Shown one piece after another: positions 5,773-9,457 of a stretch of DNA of 9,457 nt; position 1 is the stretch's first letter, and each line of letters begins with the position of its first letter. The translations under genes were made by a program, and so were the position numbers. The stretch comes from an uncultured Bacteroidales bacterium. GTDB lineage: Bacteria > Bacteroidota > Bacteroidia > Bacteroidales > Muribaculaceae. Under the pieces are notes generated by a model, which worked only from the letters and a program-made list of their open reading frames with translations, did no database searches and was not told the DNA's origin. The stretch lies in NCBI GenBank assembly GCA_900554345.1, contig USHH01000074.1, positions 1 to 9,457 on the forward strand. Reading direction: 5' to 3'.

Positions 5773-7511
5773 TAGTGAGAAAAGGATTATATATTACCGC
5801 ATTGGCGGCTCTGGCTGTAGCCGGGGCTGCCAATGCCTCGTCGGTATGGGTGGGTCCCTGCCACGGCGAGATCGCCCCCACGGGCTTCGGCAAAGCCGGC
5901 AACTGCACCGTAGAGGCGGCGCTGATACTTCCGGCCGAGACACTGGCGCCATATATAGGCGCCGAAATCACCGCCGTGCGCGTGGGGCTACCCGTAAGCG
6001 CCGGTATGGAGGACTTCTCCGCTTGGGTGCGCCCGTCGCTCGAAGGGGAGCCGCTCGACATGGCCACCGCCCCCCCCGTCGACGGCTGGAACGAGGTAAC
6101 CCTCTCCGGAGGCATAACTGTCGACGGTTCTCCACTCGCGGTAGGCTTCGGCTTCTCGCAGGCCAAATCCGTGAAATGCATCTCCGCTGTCGGCGCCTCG
6201 CAGCCCGACGGCCTGTGGGTAGCCAAGAACGGCGCCTGGGAAGTGCCTTCAGGCAAGACCGGCGTGCTCAGCGTGCAGCTCGTGGTCTCCTCTCCCACCA
6301 TTCCCGAGGCCGACATAGCCCTCGGCGGCGTCAGGCTCGAGCCTCAGCTCCTGAAACCCGGAGAGACCGGCAATATCGTCTTCTCCGTAGTCAATGAGTC
6401 GACGACTCCGGTGGAGGGCTTCGACTGGGAATACACCCTCGGCGGCAAGACCGTGACGTTGCATTCCAACCTTACGATCGCTCCCTCCGGAATCGCCACC
6501 GAGACCGCCGAGATATCGGCAGAAGGTCTGGAGCCGGACATGGCCCACGACATCGGCGTCAGGCTGCGCTGGGACGCCGACGGCAACACCGGCAACGACA
6601 CCGGCTCATGCAGGCTCATATGCTGGGAGACCGCCACACCACGCAGGGTGCTCATCGAGGAGTTCACCACCGAGCACTGTCCCAACTGCCCCCGAGCCAT
6701 CAACACCCTTGAGCAATGCTTCGAGCACGGCTACGGCGACAGCATGGCCGTCATGGCCCATCATGTGGGCTATCATGAAGACTGGCTCACCGTGGAAGCA
6801 GACAACGAATTCCTCTGGTTTTACGACCCGACAGGAGCCTCAGGCACCTACGCGCCGGCCGTCATGCTCGACCGCACCGTCTCCGGAGGCAACTCAGTGC
6901 CTGTGGAAAGCATCGGCTATTACGACACCTTCGAGGCCCGGCTCCAGCAGGCCATAGCGGAGCCGGCATTCGTGGCCGTGTCAGCGAAAGCCGCTCTCGA
7001 GGGGGATGTCGTAAACATCGAGGTCAACGCCGAGGCCCTCCCGGTATTCAATGCCCTCTGCCCGGAGCCCCGCGTCAACGTCTTCATCGTGGAAGACGGC
7101 ATACTCCATCACGACCAGGCCGGCATACAGTCTGACTCGTTCACCCACAACCACGTGAACCGAGGCAACGTCACCGGCATCTTCGGCGATCCTATAGATA
7201 TGACATCCGGCAGCTACAACGGCGGTTTCACCGTCGACGTCAACCCCGAATGGAACACCGACAACCTTCAGGCAGTGGCCTTCATATCGGCCTACAGTCA
7301 GGAGGATGTCACCGACTGCCGCGTCTACAACACCGCGGTATGCGACGTGACGCCGAGCGGCGTCTCCGAAATCCCCGCTTCGGAGACCATCGCCACGGAA
7401 TGCTACACCCTCCAGGGCACAAGGGCGACAGCCGAGGCCCGCGGCGTCCTGATTGAGATCCGCCATCACGCCGACGGCACCTCCACCCGCTCCGTAGTGG
7501 TCAGGGAATAA
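5769..7511 (+). CDS. Omp28-related protein with thioredoxin-like CPNC motif
   Basis: This is a 580-residue exported protein. Its ATG overlaps the preceding TGA as ATGA (5769-5772), which implies translational coupling and one operon. The signal peptide is residues 1-23 (ending AGAANA). A beta-rich N-terminal region of unknown type covers about 24-175. A CARDB/Ig-like domain follows at about 180-285 (LLKPGETGNIVFSVVNEST). Then comes the region diagnostic of Omp28-related proteins: RRVLIEEFTTEHCPNCPRA with C304-P-N-C307, and further on YAPAVMLDRTVSGGNS and VNVFIVEDGILHHDQAG. The fold there is thioredoxin-like, and the paired cysteines could be redox-active, but no reaction is established for this family. 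The last 48 residues contain YTLQG (546-550) and RGVLIEIRHHADG, resembling a type IX-like sorting tail. It would be periplasmic, outer-membrane or surface located. A run of eight C at 6070-6077 lies within the reading frame. Confidence 0.82.
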   Translation: MIVRKGLYITALAALAVAGAANASSVWVGPCHGEIAPTGFGKAGNCTVEAALILPAETLAPYIGAEITAVRVGLPVSAGMEDFSAWVRPSLEGEPLDMATAPPVDGWNEVTLSGGITVDGSPLAVGFGFSQAKSVKCISAVGASQPDGLWVAKNGAWEVPSGKTGVLSVQLVVSSPTIPEADIALGGVRLEPQLLKPGETGNIVFSVVNESTTPVEGFDWEYTLGGKTVTLHSNLTIAPSGIATETAEISAEGLEPDMAHDIGVRLRWDADGNTGNDTGSCRLICWETATPRRVLIEEFTTEHCPNCPRAINTLEQCFEHGYGDSMAVMAHHVGYHEDWLTVEADNEFLWFYDPTGASGTYAPAVMLDRTVSGGNSVPVESIGYYDTFEARLQQAIAEPAFVAVSAKAALEGDVVNIEVNAEALPVFNALCPEPRVNVFIVEDGILHHDQAGIQSDSFTHNHVNRGNVTGIFGDPIDMTSGSYNGGFTVDVNPEWNTDNLQAVAFISAYSQEDVTDCRVYNTAVCDVTPSGVSEIPASETIATECYTLQGTRATAEARGVLIEIRHHADGTSTRSVVVRE

Positions 7512-7534
7512 GCCGCCAGCATGGAAATCATCTG

Positions 7535-7571
7535 TGAGCCGGGACGCCAGACAGGTGTTCCGGCTCATTTT
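7535..7571 (+). terminator. Intrinsic terminator of the exported-protein operon
   Basis: TGAGCCGGGACGCC (7535-7548) pairs with GGTGTTCCGGCTCA (7554-7567) over 14 positions, two of them G-U, around the five-base loop AGACA. TTTT follows at once and TTTTT again at 7577-7581. It lies 23 bases after the Omp28-like stop. This is the strongest hairpin seen in the window. Confidence 0.85.
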
Positions 7572-7603
7572 GTGAGTTTTTGACCATTTTTATTCCGGAG
7601 CTT

Positions 7604-7637
7604 TTTGCGGCCGATTCAACACTTTTTTATAACTTTG
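7604..7637 (+). promoter_or_regulatory. Bacteroidota-type promoter for the 454-residue exported protein
   Basis: TTTG at 7604-7607 and the perfect -7 element TAACTTTG at 7630-7637 are 22 bases apart. The leader to ATG 7668 is about 20-25 bases, AT-rich, and ends in AAAAGAT before the ATG. With the terminator just upstream, this gene is an independent transcription unit. Confidence 0.7.
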
Positions 7638-7667
7638 CCGCGCAAATTATTATAATAGTTAAAAGAT

Positions 7668-9032
7668 ATGAAGAAAATCTACGGCTTGGCGATAGCCATG
7701 AGCGCCCTCTGCCTTGGCGCCTCCACGGCCTACGCCGCCCCCGAACTGGCCGAAAAGACCTACACTGACCTGACAGGCCTCCAGCTGCTCTACAGCGGCG
7801 CCCCCATGGTGGGCAAGACGGTGAAATTCACCCCCGATGCCTCCGACCCCTCGAAAGCCACGCTGGTGATGAACAGCAGCTTCGACCTCTCCCAGATTCC
7901 CGGAGTGCCCGAAGAGCTCCAGATGCCCATCGCCGGGCCCGGCGTGCTCCCCGGCACCCCCGAGACTATCCTTGAAATCACACTCGACGACGCCGGCAAC
8001 TTCTCCGGCAGCGGCTCCACGGAGTTCCTCAGCTATAACTACACCGGCAACGTGAGCGAGAGCGCGCTCCAGCTCAGCATCGACGCCCAGCTCTACAACC
8101 AGGCCGTGATCGGCGACTGGGAGCCCGCCCCCTACTATTACAACGAGGAGACATGGACAGTGGATTCCGACCCTATCAAGATAGAATGGGAGAGCGAAGC
8201 AGGCGTAGAGCTTTTCGAAGGCTACGAGATGCCGATGGCCGACCTGCTCAAGCTTCTCGTGGCACTCCCTCTCATCGAGAACCCTGACGGCACACTGCTC
8301 AACGTGTCTCAGAAGCTCAACGAAGTGTTCAAAATGGCTTCGTTCCTCAACGACGGCAACCTTACCGCCAGCGTGGTAAGGGCCGACGGCGTGGCTGTCG
8401 ACAGCCCGCTCAACCTCTCGCAGTATGTGCTGGCCGATGACGCCACAATGCTTCTCTTCCTCGACCCGACAGCCATAGCCATGGCCGATGCCGCCGCTGT
8501 GGATGCTCCACGCCGCGAGGAGGGCGAAATACCCGGCATCGACATCAATGCCATTCTCGCCAACGTGCTCGCCCAGGTGAGCCCGATGCTCTCCCAGGGC
8601 GCTCCCCTCAGCTACGAGCTTGCAAAGAGCGAGGACAAGAGCGGCACTAAGCTCACAATCAGTATCGACGAGCGCATCCTCCTCCCCCTGCTCCAGCAGA
8701 ATGTGCTCCCCCTGCTCGAGAACGAGGAACTGATCGAGATGCTCGTAGCCATGATAAGTGAAGATCCCGATATGGCCATGTATGCCGAGATGATTCCCGC
8801 CATGGCCGAGGGTCTCGTCAACGTCATCAACACCACCACCTCCATCAAGATCGGCGTTGAATTCTGGGTCTATGGCGTTGGTGTCAACGAGATTGCCTCG
8901 CAGCCTGCCGGCGACGCCACAATCGTGGGCCGCTACAACCTCCAGGGCCAGCCCGTGAGCGACGGTTACGAGGGAATCACGGTGGTGCGCTATTCCGACG
9001 GCAGCGCCCGCAAGGTGATGAGCCGCAGATAA
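7668..9032 (+). CDS. Exported protein of unknown function, possibly DUF4925-like
   Basis: This is a 454-residue protein with a signal peptide at residues 1-23 (ending STAYA, then APEL). There is no lipobox cysteine after the signal peptide, so it is probably not a lipoprotein. The mature N-terminal half is acidic and beta-rich, with alternating strands from LTGLQLLYSG to about residue 180. It then has hydrophobic helical stretches (MADLLKLLVALPL). A stretch at 226-253 (FLNDGNLTASVVRADG, then SPLNLSQYVL) resembles the repeated 'DGN ... SP.NL..Y' pattern that I associate with secreted DUF4925 proteins of Bacteroidales. That resemblance is from memory and weak. Residues about 290-400 form Leu/Met/Glu-rich amphipathic helices. 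The last 40 residues (415-454) contain YNLQG (423-427) and EGITVVRYSDGSARK, like the tails of the two preceding exported proteins. No enzyme motif is seen. It has its own promoter and terminator. Confidence 0.72.
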   Translation: MKKIYGLAIAMSALCLGASTAYAAPELAEKTYTDLTGLQLLYSGAPMVGKTVKFTPDASDPSKATLVMNSSFDLSQIPGVPEELQMPIAGPGVLPGTPETILEITLDDAGNFSGSGSTEFLSYNYTGNVSESALQLSIDAQLYNQAVIGDWEPAPYYYNEETWTVDSDPIKIEWESEAGVELFEGYEMPMADLLKLLVALPLIENPDGTLLNVSQKLNEVFKMASFLNDGNLTASVVRADGVAVDSPLNLSQYVLADDATMLLFLDPTAIAMADAAAVDAPRREEGEIPGIDINAILANVLAQVSPMLSQGAPLSYELAKSEDKSGTKLTISIDERILLPLLQQNVLPLLENEELIEMLVAMISEDPDMAMYAEMIPAMAEGLVNVINTTTSIKIGVEFWVYGVGVNEIASQPAGDATIVGRYNLQGQPVSDGYEGITVVRYSDGSARKVMSRR

Positions 9033-9058
9033 TCGCCCCCGCGAAGAAATACCTTTTC

Positions 9059-9098
9059 AAAAAAATGACGGAGTTTGATGCAGACTCCGTCATTTTTT
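9059..9098. terminator. Intrinsic terminator, likely bidirectional
   Basis: TGACGGAGTTT (9066-9076) pairs with AGACTCCGTCA (9082-9092) with one G-U, around the loop GATGC. Seven A precede the stem and six T follow it, so the structure could terminate transcription on either strand. It lies 26 bases after the stop of the 454-residue protein gene. Confidence 0.88.
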
Positions 9099-9108
9099 AT
9101 TAACTTTG
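9074..9108 (+). promoter_or_regulatory. Putative pyrH promoter interleaved with the terminator
   Basis: A perfect -7 element TAACTTTG lies at 9101-9108, two bases after the terminator's T-run. The best -33 candidate, TTTG at 9074-9077, lies inside the hairpin, 23 bases upstream, slightly longer than at the other promoters. The leader to ATG 9184 would be about 70 bases, clearly longer than those of the other genes here. It holds a small hairpin, TGGCG/CGCCA at 9149-9162. Confidence 0.6.
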
Positions 9109-9183
9109 GAGGCGCATGCGGCCATACGGTCTCCACGGAGCTTCCGCTTGGCGCGTACGCCACACACTTTATAAGACATCGAT

Positions 9184-9457
9184 ATGGAATACAAGAGAAT
9201 ATTGCTCAACCTCTCCGGCGAGTCGCTGATGGGCTCGCAGGGCTACGGCATCGACCCCGCCCGCCTCGCCAGCTACGCTGCCCAGATCCGCCAGGCGGCT
9301 CAGGAAGGCGTGGAGATTGGCATCGTGATAGGCGGCGGCAACATCTTCCGAGGGCTCTCAGGAGCCTCCAAGGGCTTCGACCGCGTGAAAGGCGACCAGA
9401 TGGGTATGCTCGCCACAGTGATCAACTCCCTGGCGCTCAGCTCCGCGCTCGAGGCCA
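9184..9457 (+). CDS. pyrH: UMP kinase (uridylate kinase), 3'-truncated
   Basis: Only the first 91 codons are present and the frame runs off the window. UMP kinase phosphorylates UMP to UDP with ATP in the cytoplasm, the step that feeds UTP and CTP synthesis. The start MEYKRILLNLSGESLMGSQG carries the family's N-terminal K-x-S-G-E-x-L-like phosphate-binding segment, with N in place of the usual K (LLNLSGE rather than LLKLSGE). IGIVIGGGNIFRG at about residues 46-58 is the typical glycine-rich nucleotide loop. DQMGMLATVINSLAL near residues 75-89 is the conserved D-x-M-G-M-L-A-T-x-x-N segment. ATG 9184 is the only sensible start. The gene is preceded by a terminator and its own promoter, so it is separate from the exported-protein genes. 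Confidence 0.95.
   Translation, partial: MEYKRILLNLSGESLMGSQGYGIDPARLASYAAQIRQAAQEGVEIGIVIGGGNIFRGLSGASKGFDRVKGDQMGMLATVINSLALSSALEA

Noticed and set aside
7612..7618. Half-site of the 3599 palindrome near the third promoter (ATTCAA)
   Set aside because: A six-base match without a partner half-site is expected by chance.
9149..9162. Riboswitch or attenuator in the pyrH leader (TGGCG-CGTA-CGCCA)
   Set aside because: This is a single five-bp hairpin in a leader of about 70 bases, with no second stem, T-run or leader peptide.

Overview
The window reads as a piece of a GC-rich Bacteroidales chromosome, most likely Muribaculaceae-like; the family assignment is inference. All supported genes are on the + strand. 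The main taxonomic evidence is four intergenic matches to the Bacteroidota -7 promoter element TAnnTTTG, each with a TTTG about 20-23 bases upstream. Start regions are A-rich without clear Shine-Dalgarno sequences. Several proteins are of types typical of Bacteroidota: a periplasmic-TPR/membrane/HTH regulator, an Omp28-related protein, an Fn3 surface protein and type IX-like C-terminal tails.

Layout. (1) Positions 2-1794 hold two inner-membrane transporter genes five bases apart: the 3' part of a zinc/manganese-type ABC permease (ABC-3/ZnuB family) and an AraJ-like MFS efflux protein. (2) Positions 1855-3543 encode a membrane-spanning regulator with a signal peptide, periplasmic TPR-like helices, one transmembrane segment, a cytoplasmic coiled coil and a C-terminal LuxR/GerE-like helix-turn-helix. 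It has its own promoter, which begins just past the stop codon of the MFS gene. (3) A 195-base intergenic region carries a perfect 16-bp palindrome, an AT-rich hairpin and a promoter. (4) Positions 3739-7511 form a two-gene operon with an ATGA stop/start overlap: a 677-residue exported multidomain Fn3 protein, then a 580-residue Omp28-related protein with a thioredoxin-like CPNC motif. A strong intrinsic terminator follows. (5) Positions 7668-9032 encode a 454-residue exported protein with its own promoter and a terminator. (6) From 9184 the 5' part of pyrH (UMP kinase) runs off the window; its promoter is interleaved with the preceding terminator.

How the parts may work together (inference): the TPR/HTH protein could sense a periplasmic state and control the adjacent exported-protein operon. 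In support, the upstream halves of the two promoters share the string CTGACAT(A)TTTGCAG. The three exported proteins end in related tails with a Y-x-x-x-G motif and a G-[VI]-x-[VI]-x-[VI]-like strand, resembling type IX secretion type A sorting domains. They may therefore be a co-secreted or co-anchored set. No mobile element, CRISPR array, tRNA or rRNA was seen, and no gene-free stretch exceeds 300 bases.
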